64,000 nucleotides of DNA from Parabacteroides sp. PF5-9 (GCF_029893105.1 NZ_JARXWG010000018.1:35714-99713); one strand, 5' to 3'. Counted from the stretch's first letter, positions 27,359 through 36,822 are shown. Notes: a model not told the origin generated them from the letters alone. Numbers and translations: made by a program.

Positions 27359-27458
27359 AAGAATTCATTCGACAATTGTCAAATGATCGTTTCACAATTG
27401 TGGAATGATCATTTGATAATTATAGAACGATCGTTCTACAGTTATCGAATGAATTCTT
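27359..27458. repeat. 22-bp-period palindromic array, family 3, locus B
   Basis: Four core sites (ACAATTGT, ACAATTGT, ATAATTAT, ACAGTTAT) start at 27372, 27394, 27416 and 27438, exactly 22 bp apart. Between them a second set of palindromic centres (AATGATCGTTT, AATGATCATTT, AACGATCGTTC) falls 11 bp off, so a symmetry centre occurs about every helical turn. The array is bounded by perfect 14-bp inverted ends, AAGAATTCATTCGA (27359-27372) and TCGAATGAATTCTT (27445-27458). It lies between truA and the KDG kinase, which are divergent. Confidence 0.88.
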
Positions 27459-27514
27459 ATTGCAGATCGTTCGGGAAAACGAACAGGATACAGTTGTTTT
27501 CACTTCGAAATAAG

Positions 27515-27522
27515 TATATTTG
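27515..27522 (+). promoter_or_regulatory. -7 promoter element of the KDG kinase gene
   Basis: TATATTTG lies 25 bp upstream of the ATG at 27548. A TTG at 27494-27496 is at a suitable distance for the -33 element. Confidence 0.65.
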
Positions 27523-27547
27523 CACGCTACTAACTTAATTTACTGTC

Positions 27548-28591
27548 ATGGAGAAGAAAATCGTAACGTTTGGAGAGATTATGTTGCGCTTGGCAACGCC
27601 TGATTACCTACGCTTTAACCAGTCCCCACAATTTAATGCTACCTTTGGAGGAGGTGAAGCCAATGTGGCTGTGTCTTTAGCCAATTATGGATTAAAAGCA
27701 GAGTTTGTTACCCGCCTTCCGAAGAACGATATAGCGAAGTCTTGTGTAATGGATTTGCGCAAATACAATGTCGGAACAGATCATATTGTCTATGGGGGCG
27801 ACCGTCTGGGGATTTACTTTCTGGAAACAGGCGCTGTGGCGCGTGCCAGTAAGGTGGTCTATGACCGGGCACATTCGGCTATCGCGGAGATCCAGCCGGG
27901 TATGATCAATTGGGAAAACGTGTTTGAAGGAGTGACCTGGTTTCACTGGACAGGAATTACCCCGGCCATTTCACAAGGGGCGGCTGATGTTTGTCTGGAG
28001 GCGGTGAAGATGGCCAATAAGCTGGGTATAACGGTGAGTTGTGACCTGAATTACCGGAAGAACCTTTGGAAATATGGAAAAACAGCCTCTGAAGTGATGC
28101 CGGCTTTGGTGGAGTGTTGTGATATTGTGTTGGGAAATGAGGAAGATTGCGAGAAGGTGTTCGCTATTAAGCCGGAAGGTTTTGATGTGACGGCTACGCA
28201 TGGTGAGGTGAACGCAGCGGAGTTTGAATCGGTATGTGTACAGATGCAGAAACGTTTCCCACGGGCGAAGAAGGTCATTATTACCTTGCGGGGTGCAATT
28301 AATGCCAACCATAACACATGGGGTGGAGTGCTTTATTCTGAAGGAAAGCTGTATCAGTCAAAGCGTTATGATATGACCCATATTGTAGACCGTGTCGGAG
28401 GTGGCGATTCGTTTATGGGTGGTTTGATCTACGGATTGATTACTTATCCGGCGGATGACCAGAAAGCGTTGGAGTTTGCCGTTGCGGCATCTTGTTTGAA
28501 GCATACAATCTATGGCGACTTTAACCAAGTCACTGTCGATGAGGTCGAAAAGCTGATGGCAGGAGATGCTTCGGGGAGAGTTTCGAGATGA
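27548..28591 (+). CDS. kdgK: PfkB-family 2-dehydro-3-deoxygluconokinase (KDG kinase)
   Basis: 347 residues. PfkB signatures are visible: FGGGEANVAVSLANYG near the N-terminus and the catalytic VDRVGGGDSFMGGLIYG with the base Asp in GGGDS. It phosphorylates 2-keto-3-deoxygluconate to KDPG in the cytosol. The specificity is supported by the next gene, a KHG/KDPG aldolase, giving the last two steps of uronate (pectin, alginate or similar) breakdown. The two genes are separated by a 141-bp AT-rich hairpin-forming spacer. Confidence 0.9.
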   Translation: MEKKIVTFGEIMLRLATPDYLRFNQSPQFNATFGGGEANVAVSLANYGLKAEFVTRLPKNDIAKSCVMDLRKYNVGTDHIVYGGDRLGIYFLETGAVARASKVVYDRAHSAIAEIQPGMINWENVFEGVTWFHWTGITPAISQGAADVCLEAVKMANKLGITVSCDLNYRKNLWKYGKTASEVMPALVECCDIVLGNEEDCEKVFAIKPEGFDVTATHGEVNAAEFESVCVQMQKRFPRAKKVIITLRGAINANHNTWGGVLYSEGKLYQSKRYDMTHIVDRVGGGDSFMGGLIYGLITYPADDQKALEFAVAASCLKHTIYGDFNQVTVDEVEKLMAGDASGRVSR

Positions 28592-28599
28592 ATATAGAT

Positions 28600-28730
28600 A
28601 GAATGATTAATGTTTAATGATGAATGATTAATTGGAACAGCACTAAGCTCTTATGTCTTTGAACTGGGATTAATTAAATATCATTATTTTTTTCATTAAT
28701 CATTAATAATTAACAATTAATCATTAAAAA
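28600..28730. repeat. AT-rich inverted-repeat spacer, copy 1
   Basis: Left arm GATTAATGTTTAATGATGAA and following ATGATTAATT can pair with the right-hand ATTAATCATTAATAATTAAC and AATTAATCATT that end just before the GTG start of the aldolase gene. A closely related spacer lies at 34233-34315, also between a stop codon and a GTG start. It may be a mobile hairpin filler or a translation-coupling structure. Confidence 0.6.
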
Positions 28731-28732
28731 AC

Positions 28733-29401
28733 GTGGCTAAGTTTAATAAAATAAAGACGTTGTCGGTCATGCAGTCCACCGGAATGGTTCCGGTGTTTTA
28801 TCATGCGGATATAGAGACTGCTCAGAAGGTGCTTAAGGCCTGTTATGAGGGAGGAGTCAGAGTTTTTGAATTTACAAACCGGGGCGATTTTGCTCAGGAG
28901 GTGTTTGGTGCGTTGGTAAAGTATGCAGCCAAAGAGTGCCCTGAGATGATTCTGGGGATCGGATCGATTGTCGATCCGGCAACGGCCGCGATGTATATTC
29001 AGTTGGGGGCGAATTTTGTGGTAGGTCCCTGTTTTAACCCGGAGATATCGAAGGTTTGTAACCGGCGGTTGATCCCTTATATTCCGGGATGTGGATCGGT
29101 TTCAGAAATTGGGAATGCCCAGGAGGCAGGAAGTGATGTATGTAAAGTCTTCCCGGCCGGAAATGTGGGAGGACCTTCTTTTGTAAAAAACGTGAAGGCG
29201 CCGATGCCTTGGTCGATGTTGATGGTCACCGGCGGGGTAGAGCCTACGAAAGAAAATCTGACAGCTTGGTTTAAAGCAGGGGTCACTTGCGTAGGTATGG
29301 GTTCAAACCTGTTTCCTGCCGAAATGATTAAGAATCAGGAGTGGGGGAAAATCACTTCATTATGCCAAGAGGCTTTTACTATAATTGAAAGTGTACGATA
29401 A
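28733..29401 (+). CDS. eda: bifunctional KHG/KDPG aldolase
   Basis: 222 residues, starting with GTG directly after the A-rich end of the spacer. It cleaves KDPG to pyruvate and glyceraldehyde-3-phosphate. The general-base Glu lies in VFEFTNRGD, followed by [11 protein letters not shown]. The Schiff-base Lys is in [11 protein letters not shown], and the phosphate-binding stretch near [12 protein letters not shown] is present. It acts with the kinase encoded upstream. A long hairpin follows the stop codon. Confidence 0.93.
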   Translation: MAKFNKIKTLSVMQSTGMVPVFYHADIETAQKVLKACYEGGVRVFEFTNRGDFAQEVFGALVKYAAKECPEMILGIGSIVDPATAAMYIQLGANFVVGPCFNPEISKVCNRRLIPYIPGCGSVSEIGNAQEAGSDVCKVFPAGNVGGPSFVKNVKAPMPWSMLMVTGGVEPTKENLTAWFKAGVTCVGMGSNLFPAEMIKNQEWGKITSLCQEAFTIIESVR

Positions 29402-29414
29402 AAAAGAATGTTTT

Positions 29415-29466
29415 AGGGAGTTGCTTGAAAAAGGCTTGTATTCATGAAGCGTTTCAGGTACTCCCT
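29415..29466 (+). terminator. long interrupted hairpin after eda
   Basis: AGGGAGT (29415-29421) pairs with ACTCCCT (29460-29466). Inside, CTTGAAA (29424-29430) pairs with TTTCAGG (29452-29458), and an inner GCTT/AAGC closes the loop. The 52-nt structure starts 13 nt after the eda stop codon. There is no U-run directly behind it, so it may be a 3' stabiliser rather than a classic terminator. Confidence 0.5.
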
Positions 29467-29548
29467 CGAACGGTTGGTGAAAGGGTTTTCTTGTGATTCT
29501 TTTACAACTATTACGTGATGAATCTCGATGCGGTTTGTGATAAACGTT

Positions 29549-29556
29549 TATATTTG
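29549..29556 (+). promoter_or_regulatory. rpoN: -7 promoter element of rpoN
   Basis: TATATTTG, 62 bp before the rpoN ATG. Confidence 0.6.
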
Positions 29557-29618
29557 CATATTCTAGAATAGTCAGGATTGTCGACGCGTTTCTGCAATCT
29601 TTTTAAGAATATCGATTT

Positions 29619-31067
29619 ATGTTGAAACAGCAATTACAACAGAAATTACAACAAAAGCTCTCTCCGCAACAGATTCAATTAATCCGGTTGTTGGAACTGC
29701 CTGCAATAGAACTGGAAGAACGCATAAAACATGAATTGGAAGAAAATCCGGCTTTGGAAGAAGGGGGTGAACCGCTTGATGAGTTTGAAGCGATAGAAGG
29801 TGAGGGGGATGAGGGTCTAACTGCTGATAGCCAGGAGATAGATCTGGGTGATTACCTGACAGAAGACGATATCCCGGATTATAAACTCAAAGAGTTCAGC
29901 GAACGGGGTGAACGTAAGGAGGATATCCCTTTTTCGGTAAGTGAGTCGTTGAATGAGTATCTGCTCGAACAGTTGGGATTGCGAGAATTGCCTGATAAAC
30001 AGATGAAAATAGCCGAATATATTATCGGAAATATTGACGATGACGGTTATTTGAGACGGGATTTATCATCTATAGCAGATGATCTGATTTTCCAAGCCGG
30101 ACAGGATGTCGATGAGGATGAAATCGAAAAAATATTATGTGTTGTTCAGGATTTTGAACCCTCGGGAGTCGGTGCACGTGATTTGAGAGAATGTTTGCTT
30201 TTACAACTCAATAAAAAAGAGCAAACAGAAACAATTCTTTTGGCAGTATCTATTTTAAAAAACTATTATGGTGAATTTGTACGTAAACATTACGACAAGA
30301 TACAACGTGGTTTAGGGATTGATGAAGTCACACTCAAACAGGTCATTCATGAAATAACCGTGTTGAATCCCAAGCCTGGAACAGGGTGGGGGTCGCCGCT
30401 TGAACTGGCCATGAGTATTGTGGTACCCGATTTTATTGTGGAAGCACATAATGGAGAATTAACCTTGAGTATGAACAACCGCGATATTCCCGATATGCAT
30501 ATCAACCGTGAATATGCAGAGATGTTTAAAGATTACTCGTCGAATAAAGCGAACCAGACCTCCGAAATGCGTGAGGCCGTACAGTTTGTCAAACAGAAAC
30601 TGGATTCGGCTCAATGGTTTATAGATGCAATCAGACAACGTCAGGAGACGTTACAACGTACCATGGAAACGATCATTCTGTTGCAGCATGATTTTTTTCT
30701 GACTGGTGATGAGGCGACACTTCGTCCGATGATCCTTAAAGATGTCGCAGAACGTGCAGGATATGATATTTCGACCATTTCCCGGGTGAGTAACAGTAAA
30801 TATGTGCAGACAAACTTTGGGGTTTATCCGTTGAAATATTTTTTCTCGGAATCGATGCAAACAGACAGTGGCGAAGAGATCTCAACCCGCGAAGTGAAAA
30901 AAATCATGAAAGAACATATTGACGGAGAAGATAAACGTAAACCGCTTACAGATGAAGAGCTAACAGCTATTCTGAAACAAAAAGGGTATGTGATTGCCCG
31001 ACGGACAGTTGCCAAATACCGGGAACAATTGGATATTCCGGTTGCTCGTCTGAGAAAAGAAATATAA
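29619..31067 (+). CDS. rpoN: RNA polymerase sigma-54 factor
   Basis: 482 residues. Region I is Gln/Leu-rich (QQLQQKLQQKLSPQQIQLIR), followed by an acidic linker, the core-binding domain and the C-terminal RpoN box (ARRTVAKYRE near residue 465), which reads the -24 element. It directs transcription from -24/-12 promoters only with an AAA+ activator. Such an activator (14831-16201) and a matching promoter (13255-13271) are in this window. A PAP2-like membrane protein gene follows after 10 bp. Confidence 0.97.
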   Translation: MLKQQLQQKLQQKLSPQQIQLIRLLELPAIELEERIKHELEENPALEEGGEPLDEFEAIEGEGDEGLTADSQEIDLGDYLTEDDIPDYKLKEFSERGERKEDIPFSVSESLNEYLLEQLGLRELPDKQMKIAEYIIGNIDDDGYLRRDLSSIADDLIFQAGQDVDEDEIEKILCVVQDFEPSGVGARDLRECLLLQLNKKEQTETILLAVSILKNYYGEFVRKHYDKIQRGLGIDEVTLKQVIHEITVLNPKPGTGWGSPLELAMSIVVPDFIVEAHNGELTLSMNNRDIPDMHINREYAEMFKDYSSNKANQTSEMREAVQFVKQKLDSAQWFIDAIRQRQETLQRTMETIILLQHDFFLTGDEATLRPMILKDVAERAGYDISTISRVSNSKYVQTNFGVYPLKYFFSESMQTDSGEEISTREVKKIMKEHIDGEDKRKPLTDEELTAILKQKGYVIARRTVAKYREQLDIPVARLRKEI

Positions 31068-31077
31068 TTTTGTAGGC

Positions 31078-31701
31078 ATGATGAAAACGTTTGCCAACAT
31101 CGTCTCTTTTTTATTCCATCCGTTGCTGATGGTTACTTATGGAGTTCTATTAGCGATGATGTTTACCTATCTGTCCATTTATCCGGATAAAGCAAAACTA
31201 CTGATTATAGTAGGCGCACTGTTGGTGACTTGCATTATTCCTGCATTATTTATTTTATTGATTATTCGAACTGGAGGCGCTTCCGATATCGAGTTGACAG
31301 ATCGAAGGGAGCGAGTGCTTCCCTATCTGGTTATTATCGCTTCGATATTGCTCTATACCTATTATATGTATAGAATGATGATGCCAAACTGGCTGTTGTT
31401 GATATTGATAGGAGGCATTATCGCCCTACTCATCGCGTTATGTGTCAATTTTGTATGGAAGATTAGTGCACATAGTATAGGGATCGGCGGCCTGATGGGC
31501 GGAGTGATGGGGGTGTGCCGGATCCATCTGATGAATCCTTTCTGGGCCTTTATGTTGCTGTTTCTTATTGCCGGATTGGTTTGTTCTTCTCGGATCTATT
31601 TAAAACGGCATACGCCAATGCAAACATACGCAGGTTTTGGTTTAGGATTTATATGTACCTTTACTGCGTCATTAATTAGCTATATCTATTTATTCATTTA
31701 A
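31078..31701 (+). CDS. PAP2-like membrane protein
   Basis: 207 residues with about six membrane helices. Three short motifs resemble the type 2 phosphatidic acid phosphatase active site: [22 protein letters not shown] (with the SxH element) and [17 protein letters not shown] (SR-xxxxxH). Family members dephosphorylate lipid phosphates such as undecaprenyl pyrophosphate at the inner membrane. The first motif deviates from the consensus, so activity is uncertain. It lies between rpoN (10 bp) and gcvH (11 bp), apparently in one transcript. Confidence 0.75.
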   Translation: MMKTFANIVSFLFHPLLMVTYGVLLAMMFTYLSIYPDKAKLLIIVGALLVTCIIPALFILLIIRTGGASDIELTDRRERVLPYLVIIASILLYTYYMYRMMMPNWLLLILIGGIIALLIALCVNFVWKISAHSIGIGGLMGGVMGVCRIHLMNPFWAFMLLFLIAGLVCSSRIYLKRHTPMQTYAGFGLGFICTFTASLISYIYLFI

Positions 31702-31712
31702 AAACTCATATT

Positions 31713-32093
31713 ATGAATTTTCCAGCTGAATTGAAGTACACAAAGGATCATGAATGGATCCGGATTGAAGGGAATGAAGCTTATATCGGTATTACAGATT
31801 ATGCGCAAAGTGAATTGGGAGAAATTGTGTTTGTGGATATAAACACAGAAGGTGAGACCGTGGCCAAAGAAGAAGTTTTTGGAACGATAGAAGCTGTTAA
31901 AACTGTTTCCGATCTGTTTATGCCTGTTAGTGGCGAAGTGGTTGAAGTAAATGCTGATCTGGAAGATAAGCCTGAATTGGTGAATGAAGACGCTTATGGA
32001 AAAGGGTGGCTGATTAAAATTGCGATGAAAGATCCGGCAGAGACGGCTGATCTTTTATCGGCAGACGATTATCAAAAGCTGATTGCGAAATAA
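31713..32093 (+). CDS. gcvH: glycine cleavage system H protein
   Basis: 126 residues, full length. Lys63 in [11 protein letters not shown] is the lipoylation site. The lipoyl-carrier fold ([20 protein letters not shown]) is clear. It shuttles the aminomethyl group between the P, T and L proteins; gcvP and gcvT are not in this window. It lies 11 bp after the PAP2-like gene; a hairpin follows it. Confidence 0.96.
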   Translation: MNFPAELKYTKDHEWIRIEGNEAYIGITDYAQSELGEIVFVDINTEGETVAKEEVFGTIEAVKTVSDLFMPVSGEVVEVNADLEDKPELVNEDAYGKGWLIKIAMKDPAETADLLSADDYQKLIAK

Positions 32094-32127
32094 GTCTATA
32101 TATTTCGGCGATAAAAAAGCACATAAG

Positions 32128-32160
32128 GTCAGGCGGATAAACGAATTATTTCTGCCTGAC
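32128..32160 (+). terminator. hairpin terminator after gcvH
   Basis: GTCAGGCGGA pairs with TCTGCCTGAC (10 bp with one G-U) across a 13-nt loop and is followed by TCTTTTGATT. A second small hairpin (TACCCG/CGGGTA, 32181-32201) lies in the purE leader. Confidence 0.55.
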
Positions 32161-32224
32161 TCTTTTGATTAATAAAGAGATACCCGAAGAGATAGCGGGT
32201 AGCGTATAAATAAATTGAGAGAAT

Positions 32225-32731
32225 ATGACTCCTGTTGTAAGTATAATTATGGGTAGCACGTCGGATCTTCCAGTTATGGAAAAAGCTGCCGGGTTTTTAA
32301 ATGAGATGGAAGTACCGTTTGAAATGCATGCTCTTTCTGCGCATCGTACTCCCGCTGAGGTGGAAATATTTGCCAAAGGTGCTAAAGATCGAGGAATTAA
32401 AGTGATTATTGCAGCAGCAGGTATGGCCGCTCATTTGTGTGGTGTGATTGCTTCGATGACCACATTGCCGGTGATAGGCGTTCCGATCAATTCGACCCTG
32501 GACGGGATGGATGCACTTTTGGCAATCGTTCAGATGCCTCCGGGGATTCCAGTAGCTACAGTTGGTATTAATGGAGCATTGAATGCCGGTATTCTTGCAG
32601 TTCAGATATTATCAGTAGGCGATGAGCAATTACAGGAGAAACTGATCGCTTATAAAGAAGACCTTAAAACGAAAATAGTAAAGGCGAATACCGATTTGGC
32701 CAAAGTCACCTTTACGTATAAAACAAATTGA
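32225..32731 (+). CDS. purE: N5-carboxyaminoimidazole ribonucleotide mutase
   Basis: 168 residues. Class I PurE motifs are visible: GSTSDLPVM, SAHRTP (with the catalytic His) and AAGMAAHLCGVIA. It rearranges N5-CAIR to CAIR in purine synthesis. It is followed after about 23 bp by cysS on the same strand, so the two are probably co-transcribed; purD is elsewhere in the window on the opposite strand. Confidence 0.96.
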   Translation: MTPVVSIIMGSTSDLPVMEKAAGFLNEMEVPFEMHALSAHRTPAEVEIFAKGAKDRGIKVIIAAAGMAAHLCGVIASMTTLPVIGVPINSTLDGMDALLAIVQMPPGIPVATVGINGALNAGILAVQILSVGDEQLQEKLIAYKEDLKTKIVKANTDLAKVTFTYKTN

Positions 32732-32754
32732 TACTCTAAACTCATTTGTCAACG

Positions 32755-34230
32755 ATGGAACATCCTTTATTTATACATAATACCCTTTCAAGAAAAAAAG
32801 AACAGTTTACTCCTTTACATGCACCTTATGTCGGTATGTATGTCTGTGGACCGACAGTCTATAGTGATGCGCATCTGGGGCATGCTCGTTCGGCTATCAC
32901 GTTTGACCTGTTGTTTCGCTATCTGAAACATCTGGGGTATAAAGTCAGATATGTCAGAAATGTGACCGACGTCGGACATTTAGAGCATGATGCCGATGAA
33001 GGTGAAGATAAGATTGCAAAAAAAGCCCGTTTGGAACAATTGGAACCGATGGAGGTTGTTCAATATTACCTGAATCGTTATCGCAAAGAACTGGATATAT
33101 TGAATGTACTTCCTCCGAGCATTGAACCACAAGCGTCCGGTCATATAATCGAACAGATCGAATTGGTCAAAAAGATCCTGGATAACGGTTATGCCTATGA
33201 AAGCCAGGGGTCGGTTTACTTCGATGTTGAAAAGTATAATAAAGAACATCGGTATGGTATCCTTTCCGGACGGAATATTGAGGATATGTTGAATACAACC
33301 CGTATTTTGGACGGTCAGGATGAGAAACGCAATCCGATTGATTTTGCACTTTGGAAAAATGCACAGCCTGAACATATCATGCGATGGCCTTCGCCGTGGA
33401 GTAATGGTTTTCCCGGATGGCATTGTGAATGTACGGCTATGGGACGAAAATATTTGGGTAAACATTTTGATATTCATGGAGGTGGTATGGATCTGATCTT
33501 TCCACATCATGAATGCGAGATTGCTCAGGCTGTCGCGTCACAGGGCGAAGATATGGTGCGTTATTGGGTGCATAACAATATGATTACTGTAAACGGCCAA
33601 AAAATGGGTAAGTCGTTAGGTAACTTTATTACCTTGGAAGAGTTTTTCTCCGGAACACATGAAATGCTTTCGCAGGCTTATTCACCAATGACTATCCGCT
33701 TTTTTATTCTTCAGGCACATTATCGCAGCACATTGGATTTTAGTAACGAGGCGTTGCAAGCTTCCGAAAAAGGATTATCGCGTTTGTTGGATGCATATAA
33801 ACATTTACAGAAATTACAATCGACAGAGCATTCAACAATAGCTGTTAAAGGGATTCGGGAGAAATGTTCCGATGCGATGAATGATGATCTCAATTCGCCT
33901 GTGGTTATTTCATATTTGTTTGATGCCGCGCGAGGTATTAATTCGGTAAAAGATGGAAAGGCAACGATCAGTCATGATGATTTACAAGAATTACAAGAGG
34001 TCTTTCAAACATTCTTTTTGACTGTTTTAGGCATGAAAGATGAAACCTCTGCGGGAAGTGACAACCAGGATGCATTCGGAAAAGCGGTGGATCTATTGTT
34101 GACTATCCGTCAACAAGCCAAAAACAATAAAGATTGGGCAACATCTGATAAAATACGTGATGAGTTATCGGCTTTCGGTTTTGAGATCAAAGATACGAAA
34201 GAGGGCGCCGAATGGAAACTAAGCAAATAA
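32755..34230 (+). CDS. cysS: cysteinyl-tRNA synthetase
   Basis: 491 residues from ATG 32755; an in-frame TTG three codons upstream is less likely. Class I synthetase signatures are present: DAHLGHARS (HIGH motif) and KMGKSLGN (KMSKS motif). Zn ligands sit in [10 protein letters not shown] and in the WHCECTAMG and PHHECEIAQ regions. It charges tRNA-Cys. It is followed by an AT-rich hairpin spacer and then a thioesterase gene. Confidence 0.97.
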   Translation: MEHPLFIHNTLSRKKEQFTPLHAPYVGMYVCGPTVYSDAHLGHARSAITFDLLFRYLKHLGYKVRYVRNVTDVGHLEHDADEGEDKIAKKARLEQLEPMEVVQYYLNRYRKELDILNVLPPSIEPQASGHIIEQIELVKKILDNGYAYESQGSVYFDVEKYNKEHRYGILSGRNIEDMLNTTRILDGQDEKRNPIDFALWKNAQPEHIMRWPSPWSNGFPGWHCECTAMGRKYLGKHFDIHGGGMDLIFPHHECEIAQAVASQGEDMVRYWVHNNMITVNGQKMGKSLGNFITLEEFFSGTHEMLSQAYSPMTIRFFILQAHYRSTLDFSNEALQASEKGLSRLLDAYKHLQKLQSTEHSTIAVKGIREKCSDAMNDDLNSPVVISYLFDAARGINSVKDGKATISHDDLQELQEVFQTFFLTVLGMKDETSAGSDNQDAFGKAVDLLLTIRQQAKNNKDWATSDKIRDELSAFGFEIKDTKEGAEWKLSK

Positions 34231-34232
34231 TG

Positions 34233-34315
34233 TTTAATGGTTAATGATAAATGATTAATTATTTGTTGTTAACCATATAGAATTAAACATTAATCATTTA
34301 TAATTAAACATTAAA
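34233..34315. repeat. AT-rich inverted-repeat spacer, copy 2
   Basis: TTTAATGGTTAATGATAAAT and TGATTAATT at the left can pair with AATTAAACATTAATCATTTA at the right. The arrangement, stop codon to GTG start, is the same as at 28600-28730. Confidence 0.6.
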
Positions 34316-34319
34316 AACG

Positions 34320-34727
34320 GTGACTATACAAGAATTTCTTCAGGGCGATAAATTCGCCCTTTTTGCTGGCGTAGAATTGTTGGAAGTCGGTAATGGCTAT
34401 GCAAAAGCGCGTATGGAAATCAAACCGATGCATCTGAATGGTGGGGGAGTTTGTCAAGGGGGAGCGATTTTTACACTGGCTGATTTAGCTTTTGCTGCTG
34501 CAACGAATAGTCATGCACGATTGACATTATCCACCAATTCTTCGATTAATTTCTTTAAATCCGAATCGACAGGGTTTCTTTATGCGGAAGCTCAGGAAAT
34601 ATTCAACCATAAACGACTGGCGCATTGTGAAGTGAAAATCACCAATGAAGCAGGTACTTTAATTGCAACTTTTAATGGCTCTGGTTACCGGAAAGATGCG
34701 GAATTACCTTTTGAACCGATTGAATGA
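34320..34727 (+). CDS. PaaI-type hotdog-fold thioesterase
   Basis: 135 residues, starting with GTG immediately after the AT-rich spacer. The hotdog motif NGGGVCQGGAIFTLADLAFA holds the conserved His-less Gly-rich helix, and an Asp near the middle of that helix is the likely catalytic residue. Members hydrolyse acyl-CoA thioesters, for example phenylacetyl-CoA derivatives, in the cytosol; the true substrate is unknown. It converges with the mnmD-like gene 21 bp away. Confidence 0.85.
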   Translation: MTIQEFLQGDKFALFAGVELLEVGNGYAKARMEIKPMHLNGGGVCQGGAIFTLADLAFAAATNSHARLTLSTNSSINFFKSESTGFLYAEAQEIFNHKRLAHCEVKITNEAGTLIATFNGSGYRKDAELPFEPIE

Positions 34728-34748
34728 TGGGCTGAAAAGGTCTTTTTA

Positions 34749-35414
34749 TTATTTAACTCCTCGCAGCATATGCCTTTTTCCCGGTGGTCCGGGTAAACGT
34801 TCCATCTTAAAACCGGCTTGTTGCATTTTACGTCGTACTTCCCCTTTAGCACAATAAGTAACGATTATTCCTCCCGAAGAGGTATGCGCATATAATTTGT
34901 CGAATATCTCCTGCGTCCACATTTCGGGCTGTTTCTCTGGGGCGAAAGCATCAAAATAGATCAGATCAATACTCTCCGGAAGAGGACAAGAATTACTGTC
35001 GTCCTCGATTTTGGTAAATATAAAATGTTCAGCAATTTTTATCGGTTTATTCCAAGAACATCTATGAAGGTGCAGGAAAAATTCTTCCCTTTCCGGCCAG
35101 ATCAATGAACCAAAGTTTAATCTATCGACCAACTCTTCCGGCAGCGGATACCGTTCGATACTTATATATTCAATCGTTTGCGTACTGTTTTCCTCTGCCT
35201 CTTTGAATGTAAGAAAAGCATTCAGTCCGGTGCCGAAACCGATCTCCAATATCCGTATCTGTTTTTGGGAGAATTGGTGTAGTCCGGCTTCAATAAAAAC
35301 ATGTATCGATTCTTGTATCGCTCCGTTCACCGAATGATAATGCTCGTTTATCTGCGGAACGAATAACGTATGGCTTCCGTCGGCAGTGATCAGTATCTCA
35401 CGTTTGATCTCCAT
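34749..35414 (-). CDS. mnmD: MnmD-like tRNA (mnm5s2U34) methyltransferase
   Basis: 221 residues. SAM-binding motif ILEIGFGTGLNAFLT and the DUF752 signature YFDAFAPEKQPEMWT are clear, with the late GGIIVTYCAKGEVRRKMQQ. It carries only the methyltransferase half of E. coli MnmC; stand-alone MnmD enzymes are known in other bacteria. It finishes the wobble uridine modification in tRNA. It starts 4 bp after the DUF5040 gene and is the last of a three-gene minus-strand operon. Confidence 0.88.
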   Translation of the reverse strand: MEIKREILITADGSHTLFVPQINEHYHSVNGAIQESIHVFIEAGLHQFSQKQIRILEIGFGTGLNAFLTFKEAEENSTQTIEYISIERYPLPEELVDRLNFGSLIWPEREEFFLHLHRCSWNKPIKIAEHFIFTKIEDDSNSCPLPESIDLIYFDAFAPEKQPEMWTQEIFDKLYAHTSSGGIIVTYCAKGEVRRKMQQAGFKMERLPGPPGKRHMLRGVK

Positions 35415-35418
35415 ACGT

Positions 35419-36192
35419 TTATTTAAGTGGCAATATTTCTTTCATTTTATGGGCAAAAATGGCGGCCATACGTTGTTGAATGTATGATGCTTCACCGCGG
35501 ATCGGATGCCAACCATATTTTATGCCGTTCAGTTCCTGAGTGTCGGTCGAGTAGAGCAGACTGTAATGTTCATGGGTAACAGGGTGAACCTGGTTTTTAG
35601 AGAACCCGATATTTTTATCAAACTCAACAACCGGAAATCCCCATTTCTCAGCCAACTGACGAACTGAGGTATTATAAACCACCCGTGCATCATGCCAGTC
35701 GGTACACAATACGATGACAGCCGGTTTACCCGTTGGGGTGTTGTAATATTTCGATTGAGGATCATTTTTCAGTTCGTAACATTCCGAAATATATCGTTTA
35801 ATCACATAATCGAAAGCCGCGGCATAATTGATTCTTTCAAATGGGGTAGGGTAGTCGTGATAATTTTCTTTCAGCTGTGACGGCTCGAAGACATCCCGTT
35901 CGTGTACTTGCATGATCACCAAAGCGTCCAGATTCTCCAGTTCTGCTTTGGAATAGAGAGTGCCGTCAGCCATTCGATTCGCTGTACTGGCAATGGCTTC
36001 ACCTCCGATAGCCCGGTTAATCGGGTTGGCTCCTAAAACATGGCATCCCATTTCGAACCATCTGTTTTCAGGTGATGCAAAAGAGGCACCGGTCAATAGG
36101 AGATTATACTTGTACGTTATCGTATTTTGCTGTGCGAAAACAGCAGTGTAAAAACTAACTATAAATAGGACTAAACTAATTTTCCGGATCAT
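35419..36192 (-). CDS. DUF5040-type secreted protein (SGNH-like)
   Basis: 257 residues with a signal peptide (about 1-20, ending AVFAQ). The start of the domain, LLLTGASFASPENRWFEMG, and later RAIGGEAIAST resemble SGNH blocks I and II with Ser. HPVTHEHYSL and GWHPIRGEAS near the end could supply the His. I recall this pattern as DUF5040, a Bacteroidales family likely to act on glycans. It lies between the phosphatase (21 bp) and mnmD (4 bp). Confidence 0.75.
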   Translation of the reverse strand: MIRKISLVLFIVSFYTAVFAQQNTITYKYNLLLTGASFASPENRWFEMGCHVLGANPINRAIGGEAIASTANRMADGTLYSKAELENLDALVIMQVHERDVFEPSQLKENYHDYPTPFERINYAAAFDYVIKRYISECYELKNDPQSKYYNTPTGKPAVIVLCTDWHDARVVYNTSVRQLAEKWGFPVVEFDKNIGFSKNQVHPVTHEHYSLLYSTDTQELNGIKYGWHPIRGEASYIQQRMAAIFAHKMKEILPLK

Positions 36193-36213
36193 GATTTTTG
36201 AGTTATAGTGTGG

Positions 36214-36699
36214 TTACAATAAAGATTCTTTTATCTGCTCTAACAAACCGTCGCAAGCATCTTCCAGTATATCTAATACGTTTTCAAATCCGCTGGCTCC
36301 GCCATAATAGGGATCCGGCACATGATCAATCGTTTTCACTTTAGAAAATTCGGTCATCTGATGAATTTTTTGCTGCGATTCCAGATCCGGGGCCAAACGT
36401 TTGAGATTCGTTATATTTTGATCATCCATACCGATAATCAAGTCAAAATGGTCGAAATCATCCATTCGCACCGGGCGAGAGATTGATTCCAATTGATAAC
36501 CTCGCCGAGAGGCATGCGTCCGCATACGTTGGTCGGCCATCTCCCCCTCATGATAAGCGGCAGTACCGGCAGAGTCAATCTCAAAGCGATCTTCAAGTCC
36601 GGCCTCTTTGACGACTTTTTTCATCACGGCTTCGGCCGAAGGAGAGCGACAGATATTCCCCAGACAGACAAAAAGGAGTTTGATTTTTTCTTGTTTCAT
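36214..36699 (-). CDS. low-molecular-weight protein tyrosine phosphatase
   Basis: 161 residues. The active-site loop VCLGNICRS holds nucleophile Cys12 and Arg18. The general-acid Asp lies in VPDPYYGG near residue 130. Full length for the family. It removes phosphate from tyrosine on cytosolic proteins, often of exopolysaccharide kinases, though none is nearby. It is the first gene of a minus-strand operon with the DUF5040 protein and mnmD and has a TATTTTTG promoter at 36728-36735. Confidence 0.92.
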   Translation of the reverse strand: MKQEKIKLLFVCLGNICRSPSAEAVMKKVVKEAGLEDRFEIDSAGTAAYHEGEMADQRMRTHASRRGYQLESISRPVRMDDFDHFDLIIGMDDQNITNLKRLAPDLESQQKIHQMTEFSKVKTIDHVPDPYYGGASGFENVLDILEDACDGLLEQIKESLL

Positions 36700-36727
36700 C
36701 TTTTATCAATTGAGCGGTAATAACGGA

Positions 36728-36735
36728 CAAAAATA
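36728..36735 (-). promoter_or_regulatory. -7 promoter element of the phosphatase operon
   Basis: TATTTTTG on the minus strand, 28 bp before the phosphatase start codon. Confidence 0.55.
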
Positions 36736-36822
36736 AGCATTTATATGGACTGTAACGCTTGTGAAATGAAATATATTGAATCAGAAACATACATGAATAC
36801 GGTCAAAAACCGCAGGGGTTTC

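Noticed and set aside
27317..27538. 73-codon frame over locus B
   Set aside because: It is produced by the repeat array itself and overlaps the kdgK promoter.
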